A stretch of DNA of 64,000 nt from Panagrolaimus kolymaensis (lineage: Eukaryota; Nematoda; Chromadorea; Rhabditida; Panagrolaimidae): the NCBI GenBank assembly GCA_028622995.1, contig JAJQJQ010000059.1, positions 1,294,453 through 1,358,452 of the forward strand. Direction: 5' to 3'. The number at the start of each line of letters is the position of its first letter. Positions within the stretch are counted from its first letter, which is position 1. Positions 23,907 through 35,442 of the stretch are shown here, in pieces. Under the pieces are notes generated by a model. It did no database searches. It saw only the letters and a list, made by a program, of their open reading frames with translations, and was not told the DNA's origin. The position numbers and the translations under genes are program-made.

Positions 23907-26214
23907 AAGATTTTCATCCAAGTTTTGGATTTGATAAAAATAAACTTTCTTTTTTTAATTCTCTAGAAGCTGCTGGGAAAGAAAATTTAAGAAACGATAA
24001 TGCAAATCGTATTAATTATGTTTAAATAAAGCAAAATTTGAAAGATTTTCATCCAAGTTTTGGATTTGATAAAAATAAACTTTCTTTTTTTTAATTCTCT
24101 AGAAGCTGCTGGGAAAGAAAATTTAAGAAACGATAATGCAAATCGTATTAATTATGTTTAAATAAAGCAAAATTTGAAAGATTTTCATCCAAGTTTTGGA
24201 TTTGATAAAAATAAACTTTCTTTTTTTTAATTCTCTAGAAGCTGCTGGGAAAGCCGGTTGAAGAAACGATAATGCATATCGTATTAATTATGTTTAAATA
24301 AAGCAAAATTTGAAAGATTTTCATCCAAGTTTTGGATTTGATAAAAATAAACTTTCTTTTTTTTAATTCTCTAGAAGCTGCTGGGAAAGCCGGTTGAAGA
24401 AACGATAATGCATATCGTATTAATTATGTTTAAATAAAGCAAAATTTGAAAGATTTTCATCCAAGTTTTGGATTTGATAAAAATAAACTTTCTTTTTTTT
24501 AATTCTCTAGAAGCTGCTGGGAAAGCCGGTTGAAGAAACGATAATGCATATCGTATTAATTATGTTTAAATAAAGCAAAATTTGAAAGATTTTCATCCAA
24601 GTTTTGGATTTGATAAAAATAAACTTTCTTTTTTTAATTCTCTAGAAGCTGCTGGGAAAGCCGGTTGAAGAAACGATAATGCATATCGTATTAATTATGT
24701 TTAAATAAAGCAAAATTTGAAAGATTTTCATCCAAGTTTTGGATTTGATAAAAATAAACTTTCTTTTTTTTAATTCTCTAGAAGCTGCTGGGAAAGCCGG
24801 TTGAAGAAACGATAATGCATATCGTATTAATTATGTTTAAATAAAGCAAAATTTGAAAGATTTTCATCCAAGTTTTGGATTTGATAAAAATAAACTTTCT
24901 TTTTTTTAATTCTCTAGAAGCTGCTGGGAAAGCCGGTTGAAGAAACGATAATGCATATCGTATTAATTATGTTTAAATAAAGCAAAATTTGAAAGATTTT
25001 CATCCAAGTTTTGGATTTGATAAAAATAAACTTTCTTTTTTTAATTCTCTAGAAGCTGCTGGGAAAGAAAATTTAAGAAACGATAATGCAAATCGTATTA
25101 ATTATGTTTAAATAAAGCAAAATTTGAAAGATTTTCATCCAAGTTTTGGATTTGATAAAAATAAACTTTCTTTTTTTTAATTCTCTAGAAGCTGCTGGGA
25201 AAGAAAATTTAAGAAACGATAATGCAAATCGTATTAATTATGTTTAAATAAAGCAAAATTTGAAAGATTTTCATCCAAGTTTTGGATTTGATAAAAATAA
25301 ACTTTCTTTTTTTTAATTCTCTAGAAGCTGCTGGGAAAGCCGGTTGAAGAAACGATAATGCATATCGTATTAATTATGTTTAAATAAAGCAAAATTTGAA
25401 AGATTTTCATCCAAGTTTTGGATTTGATAAAAATAAACTTTCTTTTTTTTAATTCTCTAGAAGCTGCTGGGAAAGCCGGTTGAAGAAACGATAATGCATA
25501 TCGTATTAATTATGTTTAAATAAAGCAAAATTTGAAAGATTTTCATCCAAGTTTTGGATTTGATAAAAATAAACTTTCTTTTTTTTAATTCTCTAGAAGC
25601 TGCTGGGAAAGCCGGTTGAAGAAACGATAATGCATATCGTATTAATTATGTTTAAATAAAGCAAAATTTGAAAGATTTTCATCCAAGTTTTGGATTTGAT
25701 AAAAATAAACTTTCTTTTTTTAATTCTCTAGAAGCTGCTGGGAAAGCCGGTTGAAGAAACGATAATGCATATCGTATTAATTATGTTTAAATAAAGCAAA
25801 ATTTGAAAGATTTTCATCCAAGTTTTGGATTTGATAAAAATAAACTTTCTTTTTTTTAATTCTCTAGAAGCTGCTGGGAAAGCCGGTTGAAGAAACGATA
25901 ATGCATATCGTATTAATTATGTTTAAATAAAGCAAAATTTGAAAGATTTTCATCCAAGTTTTGGATTTGATAAAAATAAACTTTCTTTTTTTTAATTCTC
26001 TAGAAGCTGCTGGGAAAGCCGGTTGAAGAAACGATAATGCATATCGTATTAATTATGTTTAAATAAAGCAAAATTTGAAAGATTTTCATCCAAGTTTTGG
26101 ATTTGATAAAAATAAACTTTCTTTTTTTTAATTCTCTAGAAGCTGCTGGGAAAGCCGGTTGAAGAAACGATAATGCATATCGTATTAATTATGTTTAAAT
26201 AAAGCAAAATTTGA
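23907..26214 (+). repeat. 8-mer then 9-mer higher-order repeat (A7-A-B-B-B-B7-B-B)
   Basis: Units at 23907-24992 (1,086 bp) run A7, A, B, B, B, B7, B, B. Units at 24993-26214 (1,222 bp) repeat the order with one additional B. The B7 unit, a rare B with the short T tract, is the diagnostic member at 24586 and 25672. The 9-unit form reappears at 28384-29606 as part of the 3,392-bp duplication, with its leader as T8. Confidence 0.82.
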
Positions 26215-26888
26215 AAGATTTTCATCCAAGTTTTGGATTTGATAAAAATAAACTTTCTTTTTTTAATTCTCTAGAAGCTGCTGGGAAAGAAAATTTAAGA
26301 AACGATAATGCAAATCGTATTAATTATGTTTAAATAAAGCAAAATTTGAAAGATTTTCATCCAAGTTTTGGATTTGATAAAAATAAACTTTCTTTTTTTT
26401 AATTCTCTAGAAGCTGCTGGGAAAGAAAATTTAAGAAACGATAATGCAAATCGTATTAATTATGTTTAAATAAAGCAAAATTTGAAAGATTTTCATCCAA
26501 GTTTTGGATTTGATAAAAATAAACTTTCTTTTTTTTAATTCTCTAGAAGCTGCTGGGAAAGAAAATTTAAGAAACGATAATGCAAATCGTATTAATTATG
26601 TTTAAATAAAGCAAAATTTGAAAGATTTTCATCCAAGTTTTGGATTTGATAAAAATAAACTTTCTTTTTTTTAATTCTCTAGAAGCTGCTGGGAAAGCCG
26701 GTTGAAGAAACGATAATGCATATCGTATTAATTATGTTTAAATAAAGCAAAATTTGAAAGATTTTCATCCAAGTTTTGGATTTGATAAAAATAAACTTTC
26801 TTTTTTTAATTCTCTAGAAGCTGCTGGGAAAGAAAATTTAAGAAACGATAATGCAAATCGTATTAATTATGTTTAAATAAAGCAAAAT

Positions 26889-27080
26889 TTGAAAGATTTT
26901 CATCCAAGTTTTGGATTTGATAAAAATAAACTTTCTTTTTTTAATTCTCTAGAAGCTGCTGGGAAAGAAAATTTAAGAAACGATAATGCAAATCGTATTA
27001 ATTATGTTTTAATAAAGCAAATTTTGAAAGATTTTCATCCAAGTTTTGGATTTGATAAAAATAAACTTTCTTTTTTTTAA
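26889..27080 (+). other. Open forward frame over an A7 unit; probably not a gene
   Basis: The frame is 63 codons from a TTG and runs through A(T7, GTTTTAATA) at 26893 into the T8 unit at 27028, where the additional T shifts it to TAA. Its repeated peptide begins KDFHPSFGFDKNKL. No ATG start or external context supports it. Equivalent frames are at 27837-28028, 30281-30472 and 31229-31420; the second and third of these are 3,392-bp copies or near-copies. Confidence 0.25.
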
Positions 27081-27181
27081 TTCTCTAGAAGCTGCTGGGA
27101 AAGAAAATTTAAGAAACGATAATGCAAATCGTATTAATTATGTTTAAATAAAGCAAAATTTGAAAGATTTTCATCCAAGTT

Positions 27182-27553
27182 TTGGATTTGATAAAAATAA
27201 ACTTTCTTTTTTTTAATTCTCTAGAAGCTGCTGGGAAAGAAAATTTAAGAAACGATAATGCAAATCGTATTAATTATGTTTTAATAAAGCAAATTTTGAA
27301 AGATTTTCATCCAAGTTTTGGATTTGATAAAAATAAACTTTCTTTTTTTAATTCTCTAGAAGCTGCTGGGAAAGAAAATTTAAGAAACGATAATGCAAAT
27401 CGTATTAATTATGTTTTAATAAAGCAAATTTTGAAAGATTTTCATCCAAGTTTTGGATTTGATAAAAATAAACTTTCTTTTTTTAATTCTCTAGAAGCTG
27501 CTGGGAAAGAAAATTTAAGAAACGATAATGCAAACCGTATTAATTATGTTTAA
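27182..27553 (+). other. Longest open forward frame, three in-phase A units (123 codons); probably not a gene
   Basis: The frame opens at a TTG in the T8 unit at 27164, then crosses A7 units at 27300 and 27435 and ends at the TAA of GTTTAAATA. Units with T7 and GTTTTAATA keep phase, so the product is a perfect 45-residue repeat with segments KDFHPSFGFDKNKLSFF, NSLEAAGKENLRNDNANRI and NYVLIKQIL. It looks like ordinary mixed protein sequence with a possible amphipathic helix in the second half. No signal peptide, known motif or ATG start is seen. I do not recognise the peptide. Copies occur at 30574-30945 (3,392 bp away) and 31794-32165. It may be a relic frame, or chance. Confidence 0.3.
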
Positions 27554-28519
27554 ATAAAGCAAAATTTGAAAGATTTTCATCCAAGTTTTGGATTTGATAA
27601 AAATAAACTTTCTTTTTTTTAATTCTCTAGAAGCTGCTGGGAAAGCCGGTTGAAGAAACGATAATGCATATCGTATTAATTATGTTTAAATAAAGCAAAA
27701 TTTGAAAGATTTTCATCCAAGTTTTGGATTTGATAAAAATAAACTTTCTTTTTTTAATTCTCTAGAAGCTGCTGGGAAAGAAAATTTAAGAAACGATAAT
27801 GCAAACCGTATTAATTATGTTTAAATAAAGCAAAATTTGAAAGATTTTCATCCAAGTTTTGGATTTGATAAAAATAAACTTTCTTTTTTTAATTCTCTAG
27901 AAGCTGCTGGGAAAGAAAATTTAAGAAACGATAATGCAAATCGTATTAATTATGTTTTAATAAAGCAAATTTTGAAAGATTTTCATCCAAGTTTTGGATT
28001 TGATAAAAATAAACTTTCTTTTTTTTAATTCTCTAGAAGCTGCTGGGAAAGCCGGTTGAAGAAACGATAATGCATATCGTATTAATTATGTTTAAATAAA
28101 GCAAAATTTGAAAGATTTTCATCCAAGTTTTGGATTTGATAAAAATAAACTTTCTTTTTTTTAATTCTCTAGAAGCTGCTGGGAAAGAAAATTTAAGAAA
28201 CGATAATGCAAATCGTATTAATTATGTTTTAATAAAGCAAATTTTGAAAGATTTTCATCCAAGTTTTGGATTTGATAAAAATAAACTTTCTTTTTTTTAA
28301 TTCTCTAGAAGCTGCTGGGAAAGCCGGTTGAAGAAACGATAATGCATATCGTATTAATTATGTTTAAATAAAGCAAAATTTGAAAGATTTTCATCCAAGT
28401 TTTGGATTTGATAAAAATAAACTTTCTTTTTTTTAATTCTCTAGAAGCTGCTGGGAAAGAAAATTTAAGAAACGATAATGCAAATCGTATTAATTATGTT
28501 TAAATAAAGCAAAATTTGA

Positions 28520-31500
28520 AAGATTTTCATCCAAGTTTTGGATTTGATAAAAATAAACTTTCTTTTTTTTAATTCTCTAGAAGCTGCTGGGAAAGAAAAT
28601 TTAAGAAACGATAATGCAAATCGTATTAATTATGTTTAAATAAAGCAAAATTTGAAAGATTTTCATCCAAGTTTTGGATTTGATAAAAATAAACTTTCTT
28701 TTTTTTAATTCTCTAGAAGCTGCTGGGAAAGCCGGTTGAAGAAACGATAATGCATATCGTATTAATTATGTTTAAATAAAGCAAAATTTGAAAGATTTTC
28801 ATCCAAGTTTTGGATTTGATAAAAATAAACTTTCTTTTTTTTAATTCTCTAGAAGCTGCTGGGAAAGCCGGTTGAAGAAACGATAATGCATATCGTATTA
28901 ATTATGTTTAAATAAAGCAAAATTTGAAAGATTTTCATCCAAGTTTTGGATTTGATAAAAATAAACTTTCTTTTTTTTAATTCTCTAGAAGCTGCTGGGA
29001 AAGCCGGTTGAAGAAACGATAATGCATATCGTATTAATTATGTTTAAATAAAGCAAAATTTGAAAGATTTTCATCCAAGTTTTGGATTTGATAAAAATAA
29101 ACTTTCTTTTTTTAATTCTCTAGAAGCTGCTGGGAAAGCCGGTTGAAGAAACGATAATGCATATCGTATTAATTATGTTTAAATAAAGCAAAATTTGAAA
29201 GATTTTCATCCAAGTTTTGGATTTGATAAAAATAAACTTTCTTTTTTTTAATTCTCTAGAAGCTGCTGGGAAAGCCGGTTGAAGAAACGATAATGCATAT
29301 CGTATTAATTATGTTTAAATAAAGCAAAATTTGAAAGATTTTCATCCAAGTTTTGGATTTGATAAAAATAAACTTTCTTTTTTTTAATTCTCTAGAAGCT
29401 GCTGGGAAAGCCGGTTGAAGAAACGATAATGCATATCGTATTAATTATGTTTAAATAAAGCAAAATTTGAAAGATTTTCATCCAAGTTTTGGATTTGATA
29501 AAAATAAACTTTCTTTTTTTTAATTCTCTAGAAGCTGCTGGGAAAGCCGGTTGAAGAAACGATAATGCATATCGTATTAATTATGTTTAAATAAAGCAAA
29601 ATTTGAAAGATTTTCATCCAAGTTTTGGATTTGATAAAAATAAACTTTCTTTTTTTAATTCTCTAGAAGCTGCTGGGAAAGAAAATTTAAGAAACGATAA
29701 TGCAAATCGTATTAATTATGTTTAAATAAAGCAAAATTTGAAAGATTTTCATCCAAGTTTTGGATTTGATAAAAATAAACTTTCTTTTTTTTAATTCTCT
29801 AGAAGCTGCTGGGAAAGAAAATTTAAGAAACGATAATGCAAATCGTATTAATTATGTTTAAATAAAGCAAAATTTGAAAGATTTTCATCCAAGTTTTGGA
29901 TTTGATAAAAATAAACTTTCTTTTTTTTAATTCTCTAGAAGCTGCTGGGAAAGAAAATTTAAGAAACGATAATGCAAATCGTATTAATTATGTTTAAATA
30001 AAGCAAAATTTGAAAGATTTTCATCCAAGTTTTGGATTTGATAAAAATAAACTTTCTTTTTTTTAATTCTCTAGAAGCTGCTGGGAAAGCCGGTTGAAGA
30101 AACGATAATGCATATCGTATTAATTATGTTTAAATAAAGCAAAATTTGAAAGATTTTCATCCAAGTTTTGGATTTGATAAAAATAAACTTTCTTTTTTTA
30201 ATTCTCTAGAAGCTGCTGGGAAAGAAAATTTAAGAAACGATAATGCAAATCGTATTAATTATGTTTAAATAAAGCAAAATTTGAAAGATTTTCATCCAAG
30301 TTTTGGATTTGATAAAAATAAACTTTCTTTTTTTAATTCTCTAGAAGCTGCTGGGAAAGAAAATTTAAGAAACGATAATGCAAATCGTATTAATTATGTT
30401 TTAATAAAGCAAATTTTGAAAGATTTTCATCCAAGTTTTGGATTTGATAAAAATAAACTTTCTTTTTTTTAATTCTCTAGAAGCTGCTGGGAAAGAAAAT
30501 TTAAGAAACGATAATGCAAATCGTATTAATTATGTTTAAATAAAGCAAAATTTGAAAGATTTTCATCCAAGTTTTGGATTTGATAAAAATAAACTTTCTT
30601 TTTTTTAATTCTCTAGAAGCTGCTGGGAAAGAAAATTTAAGAAACGATAATGCAAATCGTATTAATTATGTTTTAATAAAGCAAATTTTGAAAGATTTTC
30701 ATCCAAGTTTTGGATTTGATAAAAATAAACTTTCTTTTTTTAATTCTCTAGAAGCTGCTGGGAAAGAAAATTTAAGAAACGATAATGCAAATCGTATTAA
30801 TTATGTTTTAATAAAGCAAATTTTGAAAGATTTTCATCCAAGTTTTGGATTTGATAAAAATAAACTTTCTTTTTTTAATTCTCTAGAAGCTGCTGGGAAA
30901 GAAAATTTAAGAAACGATAATGCAAACCGTATTAATTATGTTTAAATAAAGCAAAATTTGAAAGATTTTCATCCAAGTTTTGGATTTGATAAAAATAAAC
31001 TTTCTTTTTTTTAATTCTCTAGAAGCTGCTGGGAAAGCCGGTTGAAGAAACGATAATGCATATCGTATTAATTATGTTTAAATAAAGCAAAATTTGAAAG
31101 ATTTTCATCCAAGTTTTGGATTTGATAAAAATAAACTTTCTTTTTTTAATTCTCTAGAAGCTGCTGGGAAAGAAAATTTAAGAAACGATAATGCAAACCG
31201 TATTAATTATGTTTAAATAAAGCAAAATTTGAAAGATTTTCATCCAAGTTTTGGATTTGATAAAAATAAACTTTCTTTTTTTAATTCTCTAGAAGCTGCT
31301 GGGAAAGAAAATTTAAGAAACGATAATGCAAATCGTATTAATTATGTTTTAATAAAGCAAATTTTGAAAGATTTTCATCCAAGTTTTGGATTTGATAAAA
31401 ATAAACTTTCTTTTTTTTAATTCTCTAGAAGCTGCTGGGAAAGCCGGTTGAAGAAACGATAATGCATATCGTATTAATTATGTTTAAATAAAGCAAAATT

Positions 31501-31911
31501 TGAAAGATTTTCATCCAAGTTTTGGATTTGATAAAAATAAACTTTCTTTTTTTTAATTCTCTAGAAGCTGCTGGGAAAGAAAATTTAAGAAACGATAATG
31601 CAAATCGTATTAATTATGTTTTAATAAAGCAAATTTTGAAAGATTTTCATCCAAGTTTTGGATTTGATAAAAATAAACTTTCTTTTTTTTAATTCTCTAG
31701 AAGCTGCTGGGAAAGCCGGTTGAAGAAACGATAATGCATATCGTATTAATTATGTTTAAATAAAGCAAAATTTGAAAGATTTTCATCCAAGTTTTGGATT
31801 TGATAAAAATAAACTTTCTTTTTTTTAATTCTCTAGAAGCTGCTGGGAAAGAAAATTTAAGAAACGATAATGCAAATCGTATTAATTATGTTTTAATAAA
31901 GCAAATTTTGA
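28520..31911 (+). repeat. 25-unit block, copy 2 of the 3,392-bp tandem duplication
   Basis: This copy abuts copy 1 directly. It matches unit by unit until about 31890, where the last unit (31776) reads GTTTTAATA and CAAATTTTG, while its counterpart at 28384 reads GTTTAAATA and CAAAATTTG. The T8 and T7 pattern, B7 at 29064 and both GCAAACCG sites are kept. Such near identity over 25 monomers with a diverse internal order indicates one unequal-exchange or replication event, more recent than the internal diversification. Confidence 0.88.
30574..30945 (+). other. Copy of the 123-codon open frame; probably not a gene
   Basis: This is the exact positional copy of 27182-27553 inside the second 3,392-bp block and encodes the same 45-residue repeats, including the synonymous AAC in GCAAACCG near its end. 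It shows that the frame was duplicated passively with the block. Confidence 0.3.
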
Positions 31912-32165
31912 AAGATTTTCATCCAAGTTTTGGATTTGATAAAAATAAACTTTCTTTTTTTAATTCTCTAGAAGCTGCTGGGAAAGAAAATTTAAGAAAC
32001 GATAATGCAAATCGTATTAATTATGTTTTAATAAAGCAAATTTTGAAAGATTTTCATCCAAGTTTTGGATTTGATAAAAATAAACTTTCTTTTTTTAATT
32101 CTCTAGAAGCTGCTGGGAAAGAAAATTTAAGAAACGATAATGCAAATCGTATTAATTATGTTTAA
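31794..32165 (+). other. Third 123-codon open frame; probably not a gene
   Basis: This frame spans units 31776 (T8), 31912 (T7) and 32047 (T7), the same triplet architecture as 27164-27569, but the last unit reads GCAAATCG and ends in CAAATTTTG. It lies at the right boundary of the 3,392-bp duplication, so the triplet probably moved there as a unit. Confidence 0.28.
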
Positions 32166-35100
32166 ATAAAGCAAATTTTGAAAGATTTTCATCCAAGTTT
32201 TGGATTTGATAAAAATAAACTTTCTTTTTTTTAATTCTCTAGAAGCTGCTGGGAAAGCCGGTTGAAGAAACGATAATGCATATCGTATTAATTATGTTTA
32301 AATAAAGCAAAATTTGAAAGATTTTCATCCAAGTTTTGGATTTGATAAAAATAAACTTTCTTTTTTTTAATTCTCTAGAAGCTGCTGGGAAAGAAAATTT
32401 AAGAAACGATAATGCAAATCGTATTAATTATGTTTAAATAAAGCAAATTTTGAAAGATTTTCATCCAAGTTTTGGATTTGATAAAAATAAACTTTCTTTT
32501 TTTTAATTCTCTAGAAGCTGCTGGGAAAGCCGGTTGAAGAAACGATAATGCATATCGTATTAATTATGTTTAAATAAAGCAAAATTTGAAAGATTTTCAT
32601 CCAAGTTTTGGATTTGATAAAAATAAACTTTCTTTTTTTAATTCTCTAGAAGCTGCTGGGAAAGAAAATTTAAGAAACGATAATGCAAATCGTATTAATT
32701 ATGTTTAAATAAAGCAAAATTTGAAAGATTTTCATCCAAGTTTTGGATTTGATAAAAATAAACTTTCTTTTTTTTAATTCTCTAGAAGCTGCTGGGAAAG
32801 AAAATTTAAGAAACGATAATGCAAATCGTATTAATTATGTTTAAATAAAGCAAAATTTGAAAGATTTTCATCAAAGTTTTGGATTTGATAAAAATAAACT
32901 TTCTTTTTTTTAATTCTCTAGAAGCTGCTGGGAAAGCCGGTTGAAGAAACGATAATGCATATCGTATTAATTATGTTTAAATAAAGCAAAATTTGAAAGA
33001 TTTTCATCCAAGTTTTGGATTTGATAAAAATGAACTTTCTTTTTTTTAATTCTCTAGAAGCTGCTGGGAAAGCCGGTTGAAGAAACGATAATGCATATCG
33101 TATTAATTATGTTTAAATAAAGCAAATTTTGAAAGATTTTCATCCAAGTTTTGGATTTGATAAAAATAAACTTTCTTTTTTTTAATTCTCTAGAAGCTGC
33201 TGGGAAAGCCGGTTGAAGAAACGATAATGCATATCGTATTAATTATGTTTAAATAAAGCAAAATTTGAAAGATTTTCATCCAAGTTTTGGATTTGATAAA
33301 AATAAACTTTCTTTTTTTTAATTCTCTAGAAGCTGCTGGGAAAGCCGGTTGAAGAAACGATAATGCATATCGTATTAATTATGTTTAAATAAAGCAAAAT
33401 TTGAAAGATTTTCATCCAAGTTTTGGATTTGATAAAAATAAACTTTCTTTTTTTTAATTCTCTAGAAGCTGCTGGGAAAGAAAATTTAAGAAACGATAAT
33501 GCAAATCGTATTAATTATGTTTTAATAAAGCAAATTTTGAAAGATTTTCATCCAAGTTTTGGATTTGATAAAAATAAACTTTCTTTTTTTTAATTCTCTA
33601 GAAGCTGCTGGGAAAGCCGGTTGAAGAAACGATAATGCATATCGTATTAATTATGTTTAAATAAAGCAAAATTTGAAAGATTTTCATCCAAGTTTTGGAT
33701 TTGATAAAAATAAACTTTCTTTTTTTTAATTCTCTAGAAGCTGCTGGGAAAGAAAATTTAAGAAACGATAATGCAAATCGTATTAATTATGTTTTAATAA
33801 AGCAAATTTTGAAAGATTTTCATCCAAGTTTTGGATTTGATAAAAATAAACTTTCTTTTTTTAATTCTCTAGAAGCTGCTGGGAAAGAAAATTTAAGAAA
33901 CGATAATGCAAATCGTATTAATTATGTTTAAATAAAGCAAATTTTGAAAGATTTTCATCCAAGTTTTGGATTTGATAAAAATAAACTTTCTTTTTTTTAA
34001 TTCTCTAGAAGCTGCTGGGAAAGCCGGTTGAAGAAACGATAATGCATATCGTATTAATTATGTTTAAATAAAGCAAAATTTGAAAGATTTTCATCCAAGT
34101 TTTGGATTTGATAAAAATAAACTTTCTTTTTTTTAATTCTCTAGAAGCTGCTGGGAAAGAAAATTTAAGAAACGATAATGCAAATCGTATTAATTATGTT
34201 TAAATAAAGCAAAATTTGAAAGATTTTCATCCAAGTTTTGGATTTGATAAAAATAAACTTTCTTTTTTTTAATTCTCTAGAAGCTGCTGGGAAAGAAAAT
34301 TTAAGAAACGATAATGCAAATCGTATTAATTATGTTTAAATAAAGCAAAATTTGAAAGATTTTCATCAAAGTTTTGGATTTGATAAAAATAAACTTTCTT
34401 TTTTTTAATTCTCTAGAAGCTGCTGGGAAAGAAAATTTAAGAAACGATAATGCAAATCGTATTAATTATGTTTAAATAAAGCAAAATTTGAAAGATTTTC
34501 ATCCAAGTTTTGGATTTGATAAAAATGAACTTTCTTTTTTTTAATTCTCTAGAAGCTGCTGGGAAAGCCGGTTGAAGAAACGATAATGCATATCGTATTA
34601 ATTATGTTTAAATAAAGCAAATTTTGAAAGATTTTCATCCAAGTTTTGGATTTGATAAAAATAAACTTTCTTTTTTTTAATTCTCTAGAAGCTGCTGGGA
34701 AAGAAAATTTAAGAAACGATAATGCAAATCGTATTAATTATGTTTAAATAAAGCAAAATTTGAAAGATTTTCATCCAAGTTTTGGATTTGATAAAAATAA
34801 ACTTTCTTTTTTTTAATTCTCTAGAAGCTGCTGGGAAAGCCGGTTGAAGAAACGATAATGCATATCGTATTAATTATGTTTAAATAAAGCAAAATTTGAA
34901 AGATTTTCATCCAAGTTTTGGATTTGATAAAAATAAACTTTCTTTTTTTTAATTCTCTAGAAGCTGCTGGGAAAGAAAATTTAAGAAACGATAATGCAAA
35001 TCGTATTAATTATGTTTAAATAAAGCAAAATTTGAAAGATTTTCATCCAAGTTTTGGATTTGATAAAAATAAACTTTCTTTTTTTAATTCTCTAGAAGCT

Positions 35101-35306
35101 GCTGGGAAAGCCGGTTGAAGAAACGATAATGCATATCGTATTAATTATGTTTAAATAAAGCAAAATTTGAAAGATTTTCATCCAAGTTTTGGATTTGATA
35201 AAAATGAACTTTCTTTTTTTTAATTCTCTAGAAGCTGCTGGGAAAGCCGGTTGAAGAAACGATAATGCATATCGTATTAATTATGTTTAAATAAAGCAAA
35301 TTTTGA
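31912..35306 (+). repeat. A/B mosaic with an 11-unit echo of linked point variants
   Basis: The linked pair TCAAAG (breaking dyad 1) and, 160 bp on, AAAATGAAC occurs at 32871/33031 and again at 34366/34526, a shift of 1,495 bp (11 units with one T7). Flanking A/B types differ between the two places (the TCAAAG unit is B at 32861 but A at 34356), so the block was later reshuffled. A 78-codon TTG frame at 33695-33931 again reflects a T8/T7 A pair. No other feature is seen. Confidence 0.8.
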
Positions 35307-35442
35307 AAGATTTTCATCCAAGTTTTGGATTTGATAAAAATAAACTTTCTTTTTTTTAATTCTCTAGAAGCTGCTGGGAAAGCCGGTTGAAGAAACGATA
35401 ATGCAAATCGTATTAATTATGTTTAAATAAAGCAAAATTTGA
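35307..35442 (+). repeat. B/A hybrid monomer (reference)
   Basis: GCCGGTTGAAG of type B is joined to GCAAAT of type A within about 20 bp. Such hybrids occur at 9648, 35307, 35443, 36259, 36395, 36667, 36803, near 55979, 58786, 60010, near 62536, and at two of the last four units near 63485 and 63620. The reciprocal form (TTTAAG with GCATAT) is rare, seen near 46795 and, with AACTATAATG, near 43812. This fits short-tract gene conversion between types. Confidence 0.82.

Larger units (their letters stand above)
25128..28519 (+). repeat. 25-unit block, copy 1 of a 3,392-bp tandem duplication
   Basis: Twenty-five units run from 25128 to 28519 (3,392 bp) in a complex order of A, A7, B, B7 and GTTTTAATA-type A units. 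Every T7/T8 state and type checked repeats exactly 3,392 bp downstream. The rare GCAAACCG variant at 27531 and 27802 recurs at 30923 and 31194. Similarity starts slightly left, around 25044, after the poly-T tract of the unit at 24993. The block contains several small open forward frames. Confidence 0.88.

Noticed and set aside
25128..31911. Assembly artefact as sole explanation of the tandem block
   Set aside because: It cannot be excluded without reads, but many HORs of different sizes with private variants on individual copies are more like biological turnover than one mis-join.
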